A stretch of DNA of 48,651 nt from Betaproteobacteria bacterium HGW-Betaproteobacteria-6 (GCA_002842145.1 PHCF01000019.1:1-48651), one strand, 5' to 3'. Shown: positions 27,160 to 36,535, counted from the stretch's first letter. Translations and numbers: made by a program. Notes: generated from the letters alone by a model not told the origin.

Positions 27160-27966
27160 TTAGTTCCGCTCGCCGCGAATTACGAAATCCGAAAAATCGA
27201 TGTGCGTATCGGCAGGCGGCGCCCATGAATTGTCGTTTCCGCCAAAAAACACGTCGAAGAACAAACCATTGATTCCCAGTTCCTCAACCGTGCGGACCAA
27301 AACAGTAGACTCCTCGCCAACAAACCGGCCATCCATCCACAAGCGGAACACGCCATTGGCCCGACCAGGATCATTCAAAATCAACTCCTGAGTAATTTGA
27401 TGCCAGCCCCCCGTCTGAAAATGAAACTTGTGGACCAACAAGCCGCTCCCGTACCGCACGCTGGACGGCAGGTAGGCATATACAGTTCCACGGCCCCCGA
27501 GGCCCCATACAAGCCTGAACGAGAAGCCATCTGTCCCATCCGGAATCTTTCCGCCGGAATTCCCCTTTCCACCATACAAACCGGGAAGCTTGCCCCCGCG
27601 GACAAAATCAAAACCGACAGGGAAACGAACCCGATACGATAAAAGTGCACGACGAACGCCATCGGGAAAAACTTTGCTCTTGAAACCGGCGCCCCCCTGC
27701 CGCATGCTGCGTGCACGCATCGTGCCGGGATCAATGGCGCCACGCGGAACGAATACCCGCATGTATTTACCGGGCTTGTTTGGCAAAGGGAAAAACGTCA
27801 GGTTCTCCATTCCCCAGGCATTCTGCGTTGCCGGAAAACTGGCGAAATCCTGATTAAGATTCGAGAACTGCGTCTGAATTACTTCGCTTGCTGCAATACA
27901 GGAGATCGATAGCAAGCCCAAAAAGCCACCGAGAAATAGTGTGCGAAATCGAAATACCAGGCCCAT
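27160..27966 (-). CDS. Secreted polysaccharide-lyase-like protein (PL14-type fold)
   Basis: 268 residues from ATG 27966, preceded by GAGGT at a good distance and placed 8 bp after the GT2 gene; the longer frame would overlap that gene. A signal peptide (LFLGGFLGLLSISCIAAS) is followed by a beta-jelly-roll-like chain with LSYRVRFPVGFDF, GGKLPGLYGGKGNSGG, FSFRLVWGLGGRGTVYAYLP and FFGGNDNSWAPPADTHIDF. The GGKLPGLyGG segment is characteristic of the family 14 alginate-lyase-like group. It is probably periplasmic or exported and may trim the polymer or clear failed chains; catalytic activity is not proven. Confidence 0.75.
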   Translation of the reverse strand: MGLVFRFRTLFLGGFLGLLSISCIAASEVIQTQFSNLNQDFASFPATQNAWGMENLTFFPLPNKPGKYMRVFVPRGAIDPGTMRARSMRQGGAGFKSKVFPDGVRRALLSYRVRFPVGFDFVRGGKLPGLYGGKGNSGGKIPDGTDGFSFRLVWGLGGRGTVYAYLPSSVRYGSGLLVHKFHFQTGGWHQITQELILNDPGRANGVFRLWMDGRFVGEESTVLVRTVEELGINGLFFDVFFGGNDNSWAPPADTHIDFSDFVIRGERN

Positions 27967-27973
27967 AACTACC

Positions 27974-29014
27974 TCACGCTTTGAATGGCAGGCCAAACAT
28001 GGCCCGCATACGCACAAGAAATCGGGAAACATCACCGCCGACAACAGCGCGTGCCCCCTGGACGATGGTGAATACGATCACGCCAGGCAAATGCCAAGGA
28101 TAAAACTTCTGCGTAAAACGAAGGCGACTCCGGACCAAATAGTGTTCCGAGAGAAGGCTTCTAGCCCCCTTCTTGGAACTCGATCCAATTGTCCCCCCCT
28201 CCTTGTGATAAACCACCGCATCGGGTGCATACCCAAATGAGAAACCGGCCCGCGCAGCGCGTGTCGCCCAGTCGACCTCTTCAAAATAGAGAAAATAGGA
28301 CTCCTCCATAAGGCCAATCTGCTCAAGACAAGGACGAGAAATCATCAAGGCTGCGCCCAATATGTAATCCAGCCTAGCCTCGACGCCGGCCGCATCACGC
28401 GGCGCGCTAACCGGTAAATGAGCGCCAATATGCACCGCCCGGCCGAGCCAAGGGGCAAACGAAGCCCCCCCGTAGGCCTGAACCTGCGAGGGCGTATGGT
28501 GATAGATGACAGTGCAACCGCACATGCCGGTCTGCTCCCCCTCCGCAAATCTGCCAACCATTCCTGAAACAGCGCCCGGTGCTAGCAAGGCATCGTTATT
28601 CAATAGAAACAGATAATCAAATGCCTTTGAGTGCTGAACATACCGAATACCGACATTGTTACCGCCTGCAAACCCAAGATTGGCCCCTGTATGAACCAGT
28701 GCAAACTCAATTGAACTATCGGTGGCTTCACAATTCCCTGCGCCAACGCTTAAGAATTCCCCGTCAGACCATTTCGCTTCAGAGAAACAAAATCCGGAAT
28801 TAGAAAACCAGTTGCGAATCAATACATCTGAACCATCGCCAGAAGCGTTGTCACAAACAACCACACCAGCCACACATGGATCGTTAGATGAAATAATTGA
28901 CTCAAGACACTCAAGAGTATCCGGCCCATTTTTCCAATTCAAGACCACGATCCAAACCCCGATATCCGATTTATCAGAACCCGACATACCGGGGATCGCA
29001 CAATCTAACGTCAT
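27974..29014 (-). CDS. Glycosyltransferase family 2
   Basis: 346 residues. WIVVLNWKNGPDTLECLESI is the GT2 start, GANLGFAGGNNVGIRY and the metal-binding LLNNDALLAPGAV follow, and YFLYFEEVDWATRAARAGF is the acceptor-side motif of the rhamnosyltransferase-like branch. A C-terminal hydrophobic segment (about 303-322) probably contacts the membrane. Its ATG overlaps the stop of the 58-aa ORF upstream (ATGA), and the last residues (MRAMFGLPFKA) resemble the end of that small ORF (MRGMFGIKFL). Confidence 0.9.
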   Translation of the reverse strand: MTLDCAIPGMSGSDKSDIGVWIVVLNWKNGPDTLECLESIISSNDPCVAGVVVCDNASGDGSDVLIRNWFSNSGFCFSEAKWSDGEFLSVGAGNCEATDSSIEFALVHTGANLGFAGGNNVGIRYVQHSKAFDYLFLLNNDALLAPGAVSGMVGRFAEGEQTGMCGCTVIYHHTPSQVQAYGGASFAPWLGRAVHIGAHLPVSAPRDAAGVEARLDYILGAALMISRPCLEQIGLMEESYFLYFEEVDWATRAARAGFSFGYAPDAVVYHKEGGTIGSSSKKGARSLLSEHYLVRSRLRFTQKFYPWHLPGVIVFTIVQGARAVVGGDVSRFLVRMRAMFGLPFKA

Positions 29015-29187
29015 AAAAATTTAATTCCAAACATGCCGCGCATGATTGATCTATCGTGTTTGGTAATATTTCGTATTTTCTGCTTACCAAACATTCTATT
29101 GGCAAATGCGATTTGTGACGCGCCGATATTACGCACATTAACAAATAGTCGACGAATCAACGAAATAATATGCAAAGCGTTAACCAT
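29011..29187 (-). CDS. 58-aa ORF overlapping both neighbours in the exopolysaccharide operon
   Basis: The ATG at 29187-29185 lies inside the last codons of the acyltransferase gene, and the TGA at 29013-29011 overlaps the GT2 ATG. The product begins MVNALHIISLIRRLFVNVRN and ends with RSIMRGMFGIKFL; it is strongly basic. Perfect overlap at both ends argues for translation. The C-terminal 12 residues resemble the end of the following GT2 protein, so it may be the leftover 3' end of a second GT2 gene, or a small coupled protein. Function unknown. Confidence 0.55.
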   Translation of the reverse strand: MVNALHIISLIRRLFVNVRNIGASQIAFANRMFGKQKIRNITKHDRSIMRGMFGIKFL

Positions 29188-31201
29188 TTGACTTCCAAAT
29201 CAACTGCACCAGTGAAAGGAACGATGGGTAGAGTCGCCGGTTTCCATAACCACTCAAGTGATCGCCATCAAAAAACAGGGGAAGATTGTTGTCAGTAGTC
29301 ATGCAAATATCAGAAGGGCACAGTATAGGAAACGGATCCCAAATTATTAACTTTGGATCCAACCTTGCCAACTCCCCCAAGTTTTCCATTATTGGTTTGC
29401 GATGGTTTAATAAAAACTCGCGACTTAGTTGCCCCCCACCTTTGCAGATCGGATTACCTGAATTGAACCAATCTGAACAACGGAATGGCGGCGACTTGAA
29501 AATTGGCTTCGGAGCATCAATAACAACTGTCAGGTCACTAGACTCAAAACTATCGACAATATGTTTTGCCTCTTTTAATGCAGCTAATCTATTCTGCACA
29601 GAATTTGGTCCTGACTGCTTTTTTTCGACGTCAGACTCATCAAACGTGCGCCATTGATCACCAAGTCGATTCATCCGCAGCGATGCTAGAAAAACAACAT
29701 CCCCGGGTTTAGCATTAGCCTTAATTTTTGCAATACTATCTTCGATAAATTTGGCACACTCAGGACTGGACTCAATAAGCAAGTTTGCGACGGCACATCC
29801 TGCCTTCGAGAATTGCTTAACCGCTACTCCCTGCTCATTTTCAAGCATACGCAACATCGTGCTGTACGCGCCGGCATGCGAATCGCCCAACACATAAATT
29901 GATCGACCTTGGTATAAGTGATTTGACATTTTAGATGCGTTGGGTGAAACCGATTTTTCCTTTGGGTATGGATACCAATTGCTCTCGTCTTTTGTGACGC
30001 TTAGACTTAAGTAAGGCTGCCCAACGAATATACCCATAGCAACAATTGCTGACACCACTATAGTTGCCCCCCCCCTAGATACAACTATCCAGTTTGATTT
30101 TGAGGAAACAAATGAACCATGTCGAATTGGGCGTTCAATCAAATGATATGAAAAAACACTCATCATTACAGTACATAGAACTGCGGCAATAATGGCGACT
30201 GGATTTTCCAGTCCAACTGTCCATCTAAAAACTACTGCAATAGGCCAATGCCAAAGATACAGTGAATACGATATCTTCCCGATATAGACAATAGGTGCAT
30301 TGTTCATCAACCGTCCAAATCTCGAGTCCCCCTGAATGTCGCTAGTAACGCCAGCAATTAGGATCATCGCGCCGAGAACTGGCAACATAGCCCACGGGAA
30401 TGGGAAGGCTTTCGGATCAGCGAATGCAAACCCGAGGCTGAGCAGAATTAGCCCGCAAATAACACTAATTTCAATATATTTTTTTGATTCAAAAAATAGT
30501 ATATTTTTAGCGTGAAGCTTATATAACACAGCCCCGCAAGCTAACTCCCAAAACCTACTCGGCAAAAGATAGTAGGCGTGATCTGGCAAAAAATCAGTTT
30601 GGTACCAAGAAATGAGAAGTGAGATTACCAGCAAGAACACGAGCATCCATTTGGAAATGGTGCCAAAAAAATCATTTCTTTCTCTGTTCTTTAACCAAAT
30701 GAAGAAGACTATGGGAAAAAGGAGATAGAACTGCTCTTCGACAGCAAGTGACCAAGTATGAGTAAATGTATTGAACTCCACCCGCGGTGAGAAGTATCCA
30801 TCATTGAACCAGATTAGCGCAAAGTTGCTCATCCCGAAGAACGCTGCAATACCAGTCTTAGATGATGTTGTACTTAACCACGACGGAGGGACCAACAAGG
30901 ACTGTAATAAAGCTGTAGCCAGCAAGCACAAAACAAGTGCTGGATAAATACGAATAATTCGACGGGAATAAAAATCAATAGCGAAACGCCAAAAGCTACC
31001 TAGCTGCTCTTTAGCAAGGCTAGCGCTAACCACATAACCTGATATTACGAAAAAAACATCTACTCCGGAAAATCCACCTGGCAACAAATTCGCATCTAAA
31101 TGAAAAATCATTACAGAAAGAACTGCGAGCGCGCGTAGCCCGTCAATTCCGGGTATATAGCCATGCTTTGTGGCATTTATATTGGAGGATGAGTAAATCA
31201 T
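29180..31201 (-). CDS. OafA/YrhL-type acyltransferase with C-terminal SGNH domain
   Basis: 673 residues from ATG 31201. The N-terminal acyltransferase-3 domain has about ten transmembrane helices with YIPGIDGLRALAVLSVMIFH, GGFSGVDVFFVISGYVVS and HTWSLAVEEQFYLLFP. The periplasmic SGNH esterase-like domain (about 440-670) has YVLGDSHAGAY (GDSH block) and FDGDHLSGYGNRRLY (DxxH block). Such fusions O-acetylate surface polysaccharides. This gene and the next are much AT-richer than the rest of the window. Upstream in-frame codons to 31258 lack support. Confidence 0.93.
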   Translation of the reverse strand: MIYSSSNINATKHGYIPGIDGLRALAVLSVMIFHLDANLLPGGFSGVDVFFVISGYVVSASLAKEQLGSFWRFAIDFYSRRIIRIYPALVLCLLATALLQSLLVPPSWLSTTSSKTGIAAFFGMSNFALIWFNDGYFSPRVEFNTFTHTWSLAVEEQFYLLFPIVFFIWLKNRERNDFFGTISKWMLVFLLVISLLISWYQTDFLPDHAYYLLPSRFWELACGAVLYKLHAKNILFFESKKYIEISVICGLILLSLGFAFADPKAFPFPWAMLPVLGAMILIAGVTSDIQGDSRFGRLMNNAPIVYIGKISYSLYLWHWPIAVVFRWTVGLENPVAIIAAVLCTVMMSVFSYHLIERPIRHGSFVSSKSNWIVVSRGGATIVVSAIVAMGIFVGQPYLSLSVTKDESNWYPYPKEKSVSPNASKMSNHLYQGRSIYVLGDSHAGAYSTMLRMLENEQGVAVKQFSKAGCAVANLLIESSPECAKFIEDSIAKIKANAKPGDVVFLASLRMNRLGDQWRTFDESDVEKKQSGPNSVQNRLAALKEAKHIVDSFESSDLTVVIDAPKPIFKSPPFRCSDWFNSGNPICKGGGQLSREFLLNHRKPIMENLGELARLDPKLIIWDPFPILCPSDICMTTDNNLPLFFDGDHLSGYGNRRLYPSFLSLVQLIWKSNG

Positions 31202-31357
31202 ATACACACTCAGTCTGCGAAGGCACACAGGACGCCGATTGTAGAAATCTAATAGCAACTACACACGACTCCAACCCATGGCAATTTAAATTAACCACCA
31301 AAAATATTCAACACACAGGACACTTCGCACAATTGACCAATATCATTAAACACAAGA

Positions 31358-32893
31358 TCAATTACGTAAAACACCCCTACAATATTCCAGCGAAGAGCCT
31401 CGGATAAAAAATCTCGATTCCATTGAATTTTTATTTGAAAATAGCCAAAAAAGGCAGCCGATAAATATCATCACCAAACCGTGATTGTGCGTCGTCGACA
31501 AAATTGACTTTATGAGAAAAAAACCAATCAGCGCAGACAAAAACATCAAGGCAGGGAAAGAATACTCACTCGCCCTCATTCCAAATCCTAACGACTTAAC
31601 GACAACAAAAACAATCATTGCGACATAGACCAATAAGCTAATCACACCCGATTCAAGCAAAATACTCAAATAGTAGCTGTCAATGGTGACCGCACCGCCG
31701 TAACCAGAAAACCCAAGTATCCCAGCAGCCATATCCTGCCCATAACCTAAAATCGGGCTATCCGCCGCCAGACGCAAACCGTGTTTCCACATATCCAGGC
31801 GAACCATCCCACTGTTGTATTCGCGAAGTGTTCGACCTACCAGGAGATCGCTAATTAAATAAGCACCAATTGCTGCACAGCCGACAATAGCAATGAACAC
31901 CAAAACATAAAAACCTGTCGCAACCCCACTTCTCTGATTCTTTATTTCTCTGGCACACATCAAAAACAAGGCACAAACAGCAATTGCAAAGAAAGCGCCC
32001 AACCCTGACCTAGAGCCTGTTTTCAAAACAACAAATGCACCCAACGCAAGAAGCAACATAAAAACAGAAGCTCTAAATACGGTAATTTTCTTGCCAAAAA
32101 ATAGTATCGCAACCAATGGCATTGCCATTACAACGCATTCAGAAAGCGTAAGCGGATGACTGAATGTTGATTGGATCCGATACGCACCAGCTCGATCCTT
32201 GTCGCGCAACACGTGATACAAATAGTCGGAATCCACTTCAAGGAGACCAAAAAACACATTTCTTCCAACATAGAACTCGTACACACCGACAACACAAACA
32301 ACCAGAAATGCAAGCGTGAACGATTTCAAAATTAAATGAAAATCATCTCTCGACTCAATGACCGACAATGCAATAAAAAACAGAACGTAGAACGAAAGTA
32401 ATTCATTCATCCAGCCCTTGGCTGACTGCATGGGGAAGTCGGATATAAATATTGAGAAAAACTTTAATCCAATAAATACACTCAACATTATTATGAACGG
32501 TTTCGCAACACCAAAGCGTTCAAAGGCACGTTCGCGAAAATTATCAGATTTTATTATCAGATACGTCCATAACAATAAAACGCCTAACTGAACCAGTCGG
32601 GGCGGGGATAAACCGGGAAGACCGGGAAGTCGGACAAGCGCATATCGCGGCCAGACAACCAGCAAAAACAGGTATAGACATAACAGATAAAAGCAATATC
32701 TCCGAACATTCTCATTTGGTTTCGGAAGAACCGCCAGCAATAGGGCGCCGACGAAGCCAAAGACCAGTCCGATAATTGCAATCGATATAACAGGAGCCCC
32801 GCCTGAAAAGAAAACCGCCAATGCAGTACAAGCGGCAAGAAGAAACCACCCCACTGAGATTAATAGCCATTCCACCCAAATGTTCATTTTCAT
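31358..32893 (-). CDS. O-antigen polymerase/ligase-like protein (Wzy)
   Basis: 511 residues from ATG 32893, which overlaps the previous stop (TGATG); ATG 32887 is also possible. It has about a dozen hydrophobic segments and a large periplasmic loop. In the C-terminal half KTGSRSGLGAFFAIAV and RLDMWKHGLRLAADSPILGYGQDM carry the Wzy_C/O-antigen ligase pattern. With Wzx and the EpsE/EpsF export proteins it fits a Wzx/Wzy-dependent pathway in which it polymerises repeat units in the periplasm. AT-rich like the acyltransferase gene; such genes are often exchanged between strains. Confidence 0.87.
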   Translation of the reverse strand: MKMNIWVEWLLISVGWFLLAACTALAVFFSGGAPVISIAIIGLVFGFVGALLLAVLPKPNENVRRYCFYLLCLYLFLLVVWPRYALVRLPGLPGLSPPRLVQLGVLLLWTYLIIKSDNFRERAFERFGVAKPFIIMLSVFIGLKFFSIFISDFPMQSAKGWMNELLSFYVLFFIALSVIESRDDFHLILKSFTLAFLVVCVVGVYEFYVGRNVFFGLLEVDSDYLYHVLRDKDRAGAYRIQSTFSHPLTLSECVVMAMPLVAILFFGKKITVFRASVFMLLLALGAFVVLKTGSRSGLGAFFAIAVCALFLMCAREIKNQRSGVATGFYVLVFIAIVGCAAIGAYLISDLLVGRTLREYNSGMVRLDMWKHGLRLAADSPILGYGQDMAAGILGFSGYGGAVTIDSYYLSILLESGVISLLVYVAMIVFVVVKSLGFGMRASEYSFPALMFLSALIGFFLIKSILSTTHNHGLVMIFIGCLFWLFSNKNSMESRFFIRGSSLEYCRGVLRN

Positions 32894-34113
32894 CACAGCT
32901 TCCCGGCAATAATCCGCTTCACTGCGCCGGTGAATGCTTTCGCACGTAAGCCAAGTGAAAGCTGTTTAGCACATTGGCGCAAATGCAAGTTTTTGTATTT
33001 TGGCCAAGGCTTTGCGCAGATACTCGCCGCCAAAGCGCGTGCCCTCATTTCCTGTTTCCGCCGGCGCTGATAAGGTTGGATGGCGTTGAGGTCTTCGATG
33101 GGAAACGGCTCAATCGCGATAGTCCCAGCATCAATAGCCCCAGATACCAGCCTTGAGCCAGTATCGGTTCTGGCCAGCACCAGACTGCGGCCTTCCGCCT
33201 CGGCGAAATCCGGGTAGCCATCCTTGCCGCGCCATGCGTCGGCGCCGACAACGTCGGCAAACTCTCCCGTTCCATCAGCACACATCTTGCAGCGCGGCTG
33301 CAAATGGCGGTTCAGTATCGTGCCCCATGCTGTGTTGTAGTCCATGGTTTCACGCCGACCGTTGGTTGTTTCCGCACATGCCAGCCCGGGCCACCCATCG
33401 CCGCGATAGCGAAATCCGACAACCTCGTCCGCTTTCATCTTGAAACGTTGCAGTATTTCGTGCGTTCCCTTCATGCTCGGCGTACCGGCACACATGAAGG
33501 ACAACAAATAGGGAATGCGCGCGGCAAGCTCCGGGCGTGCCAGCACGATCTTGCGTACTGCTGCCACGTCGCATGGCTTGCCAACGAATGCAAATTTCCC
33601 CGGTCGCGCCAGGGCTTCGCGTAACGCTGCCACTGGCGACGCCGGCGCGTAGCGGGAGCCTGCCGCAGCAATAACCTCGTCCCGCGTGCAGCTGAAAACA
33701 CTTTCATTCTTCAGCGGTTGTGTTTCAGAGACACGGGTATGCAAGACAAAATCAATTTTTCCGGTTTCAAGGAGATGGATGAGCAGACCGGAAAGCGCAC
33801 CGCCGGACGAGCCTTTATGGCGGACATCGGGATCGATAGCATGACCGGCGGCCAGTTTTGAGACAGGCCCCCAAACCGGGTGGTAGCTCACGCCCTTATC
33901 GAACTGCTCCGGGTGTTGAAGCGCGATGCCAGGGCAAAATTGACGGATGCTGGATTGCTCGGTTTCATTGAGCGCCCTCAATGCAACGGGGCGCTGAAAA
34001 CCATCGCCGTCAAGGCGCATTTCCACAGCCCCTTGGGCGGTGGCAAACACGCAAGCACCACAACCGGAACAGAGTCCGGCTGCGACGATTTTTTCCATAG
34101 TCATTTCAGCCAT
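32893..34113 (-). CDS. Coenzyme F420 hydrogenase/dehydrogenase beta-subunit (FrhB) family protein
   Basis: 406 residues from ATG 34113, overlapping the pyruvyltransferase stop by 8 bp. The N-terminus has a ferredoxin-like CSGCGACVFA with three of the usual four cysteines. FrhB hallmarks HKGSSGGALSGLLIHLLE, FVGKPCDVAAVRK, SFMCAGTPS and CKMCADGTGEFADVVGADAWRG follow. Family members are flavin and Fe-S oxidoreductases; in polysaccharide loci they often accompany pyruvyltransferases, with unknown chemistry. Nothing here indicates use of F420. Confidence 0.9.
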   Translation of the reverse strand: MAEMTMEKIVAAGLCSGCGACVFATAQGAVEMRLDGDGFQRPVALRALNETEQSSIRQFCPGIALQHPEQFDKGVSYHPVWGPVSKLAAGHAIDPDVRHKGSSGGALSGLLIHLLETGKIDFVLHTRVSETQPLKNESVFSCTRDEVIAAAGSRYAPASPVAALREALARPGKFAFVGKPCDVAAVRKIVLARPELAARIPYLLSFMCAGTPSMKGTHEILQRFKMKADEVVGFRYRGDGWPGLACAETTNGRRETMDYNTAWGTILNRHLQPRCKMCADGTGEFADVVGADAWRGKDGYPDFAEAEGRSLVLARTDTGSRLVSGAIDAGTIAIEPFPIEDLNAIQPYQRRRKQEMRARALAASICAKPWPKYKNLHLRQCAKQLSLGLRAKAFTGAVKRIIAGKL

Positions 34114-35275
34114 GTTTAGCCTCAGCCAACAACTCGGCAAGCAGCCGACGGTACTTTTCCAAGCGCTGCTGGGCTATTTCGTTACCCCTCCTTGTCTCTT
34201 CCCGCAATTGCTCACGACCAGAAAAGGCGGTTTTCATCCTGCTAACGACTTGCGCCTGCGTTTCCTTGGTGCAATCGGCCACATGGGTGTAATTCATGGT
34301 GTTGAATAGGCCTGCAAACTTGCGGCTGTAGGCCATAGGCACACAAGGCACCCCTGACGAAAAAGCAGCGATGCAGGCATGCATGCGCGCACCGGTAAAG
34401 AAACCAAAGCCGGCGATGTAGCCCTTCGCCTCCATGGCCGAGGCAAATGGCCCGGCAACGCTAACAGCCGGGCGGATGCTTGCAATGCGCTGTGATGCGC
34501 GGAGATCATCCTCGGCTTCGCGTTCAGCATTGACGACATGAGGAACGAGAACGACCTCGACGTTAGGTTGTTCGAGGAAATAGTCGATGAGTTCCAGAAC
34601 GGTAGCTTGATAGTCAAGTGTTAAGCCAAACTGGTTATTTCCGGAATATCCACCACCCCAAAGCAGACCGGAAACATTGATGCCCACGCGTATTTTCTCG
34701 CTGCTCCGTGGCACGGCTTCAAACGGCAAAGCGAATGCCACATCAATGATTTCATTGACGGGCTTATTCAGCTTTCTACTTTGAAAATAGGCGGTAGATA
34801 AAGCATCCCGCGAACATACTGCGCGCGCTCTCCGCATCGCCAGATCACCTAGCCAGGCAGCAACAGGGTGTTTAAAAGGCCCGAGCGTCTGGGGACTAAG
34901 CACAAGGGGACGCCCGCCCCGGCTGGCAAGAAGCTTGGTGCCGATCAAGAAGGCAAGACGCTTCCAACCGTATATGTCGGAAAAACTGTCACCCTCGCCA
35001 ATATCAAGTACAAGATCGCACCCTGCGAAGGCTTGACGAAGACTTTTGTCCAGCCCGAGCAAACGCCGACCATTTACCTGGCAAGCCTTGGTGATGCGCG
35101 AATCCGCCAGGCGAGCACCTTCCCGCGTCCAGCCAATAATCGTGAACTTGACCTCAACTTCAGCCATACGCGCAGCCTGCTCGACCAGATGCATTTGCGA
35201 ATAGGTCAAGGCGCCCACGCCAAGATTGGCTGAATCGACGCTGTGCCAGAGCAGTCCTACGTTTAGTAATTTCAT
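34106..35275 (-). CDS. Polysaccharide pyruvyl transferase family protein
   Basis: 389 residues. The N-terminal LLWHSVDSANLGVGALTYSQ, DLVLDIGEGDSFSDIYG and LSPQTLGPFKHP, and the C-terminal GFGFFTGARMHACIAAFSSG, are the WcaK/CsaB family signatures. Members transfer pyruvate from phosphoenolpyruvate to form a ketal on a sugar of the repeat unit, adding negative charge. It lies between the flippase and the FrhB-like gene, with which it overlaps. Confidence 0.9.
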   Translation of the reverse strand: MKLLNVGLLWHSVDSANLGVGALTYSQMHLVEQAARMAEVEVKFTIIGWTREGARLADSRITKACQVNGRRLLGLDKSLRQAFAGCDLVLDIGEGDSFSDIYGWKRLAFLIGTKLLASRGGRPLVLSPQTLGPFKHPVAAWLGDLAMRRARAVCSRDALSTAYFQSRKLNKPVNEIIDVAFALPFEAVPRSSEKIRVGINVSGLLWGGGYSGNNQFGLTLDYQATVLELIDYFLEQPNVEVVLVPHVVNAEREAEDDLRASQRIASIRPAVSVAGPFASAMEAKGYIAGFGFFTGARMHACIAAFSSGVPCVPMAYSRKFAGLFNTMNYTHVADCTKETQAQVVSRMKTAFSGREQLREETRRGNEIAQQRLEKYRRLLAELLAEAKHG

Positions 35276-35305
35276 TCGAAATATCCGAAAAATTTCTGTT
35301 GAGTA

Positions 35306-36535
35306 TTAGCGATTGAATTGCTGTCGAAATGCCAGCCACTGCCTCGCATAAAGGGCAGCCATAGAAAATACAGACAAGGCGTAAGCCAACAGGAAGTACT
35401 TAATCTCAAGCTCGTTGTAAAAAATCAGCGTAATCAACGCCGCGAAAACCGCCATCGCCGCAATCTGTGAAATGACTCGTTTCGCCTGCAGGCCTGCAGA
35501 GGTGATAACGATTCCAGATCCTGCAGCTAGGTACTTGAGCGCCAGAATCAGTGCAAAGAAGGGCATGAGTTGGCCTAGGCCCTGAAATTTTTCACCAAAC
35601 AGAAACGACGATACCTGTTCCGGCATGGCGAGCATCGGGGCAGCAAACAGACTGCCGATGCCGAGCATGGCCCCTGCAGTCAGGAGCGCTGTTCGCTGCA
35701 AACGAGAATCACCGGATTTTGCCTGACGTGCCAGTTTCGGAATCATGACGTTGCCAACCACTGGGGCGAGAGCTGAGACTCCCTGAATGATTTTTTGTCC
35801 GGCGGCATAGATGCCGACAGCCTGCGTTCCGTAAAGCGCGCGAACGACGATGACATCGAGTTGCCCCCAGGCGGTGGTCAGGGCGCCGTCGATCCCATAG
35901 GACCAGACTCGCTTGAAGGTCAGATGCGGCGCTGTTGCATCGCTTTTTCCCAAGGATAGCGATGGAATGACCCGATAGAGGACATGAATGGCGAGCGCCA
36001 GGTAAAACATTCTGGAGGCAAAAAATGCCCAGGCAACAGCTACCGGCGATCCGCCTGACCACGCCACACTCCCGGCGATTACAAACTGCAATGCGTTTGT
36101 GCTCGTGACAATGCCTGTTTCAGCGTCGTATCTTCCAAGCGCCCGCAAGGGGGCCGCGAAAAAATCGGCAAATGACAATGCGATGGCGGCAAGCAGCAAT
36201 GGCAGCGCAAGTTGAAGGGGGAAAACCGAAGTCCCAAGTAAGTATCCTGATGCACTGGCCACAACTAACAAAATCAGCAGCAGGCTGAGCTTCGCCCAAA
36301 AAGCATCCTTGATCAGGCGAACTGCACTATCTGGCTCAGCGCCCAGTTCTCGCAAGATGTAACCAGAGAAACCAAAGTCGACGATTAGCGTCAGCAGTGC
36401 GCTGGCACTAAATGCAAAACTAAACATACCAAAATCAACCGGCCCCCAGAGCCGGGCGAGCAGAACAAATATGACCAAACCCGTCAGCAAGCGACTCCCA
36501 ATGGAAACAGCCGTAAAAAGAAAATTCTTTTTCAT
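35306..36535 (-). CDS. wzx: Oligosaccharide flippase (Wzx family)
   Basis: 409 residues with about twelve transmembrane helices and the MOP-superfamily pattern: an N-terminal FGMFSFAFSASALLTLIVDFG, a middle GIDGALTTAWGQLDVIVV and GIYAAGQKIIQGVSALAPVV, and a late FGEKFQGLGQLMPFFALILAL. It should flip the completed undecaprenyl-linked repeat unit to the periplasm. It is separated from epsI by 145 bp and from the pyruvyltransferase gene by 30 bp. Confidence 0.92.
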   Translation of the reverse strand: MKKNFLFTAVSIGSRLLTGLVIFVLLARLWGPVDFGMFSFAFSASALLTLIVDFGFSGYILRELGAEPDSAVRLIKDAFWAKLSLLLILLVVASASGYLLGTSVFPLQLALPLLLAAIALSFADFFAAPLRALGRYDAETGIVTSTNALQFVIAGSVAWSGGSPVAVAWAFFASRMFYLALAIHVLYRVIPSLSLGKSDATAPHLTFKRVWSYGIDGALTTAWGQLDVIVVRALYGTQAVGIYAAGQKIIQGVSALAPVVGNVMIPKLARQAKSGDSRLQRTALLTAGAMLGIGSLFAAPMLAMPEQVSSFLFGEKFQGLGQLMPFFALILALKYLAAGSGIVITSAGLQAKRVISQIAAMAVFAALITLIFYNELEIKYFLLAYALSVFSMAALYARQWLAFRQQFNR

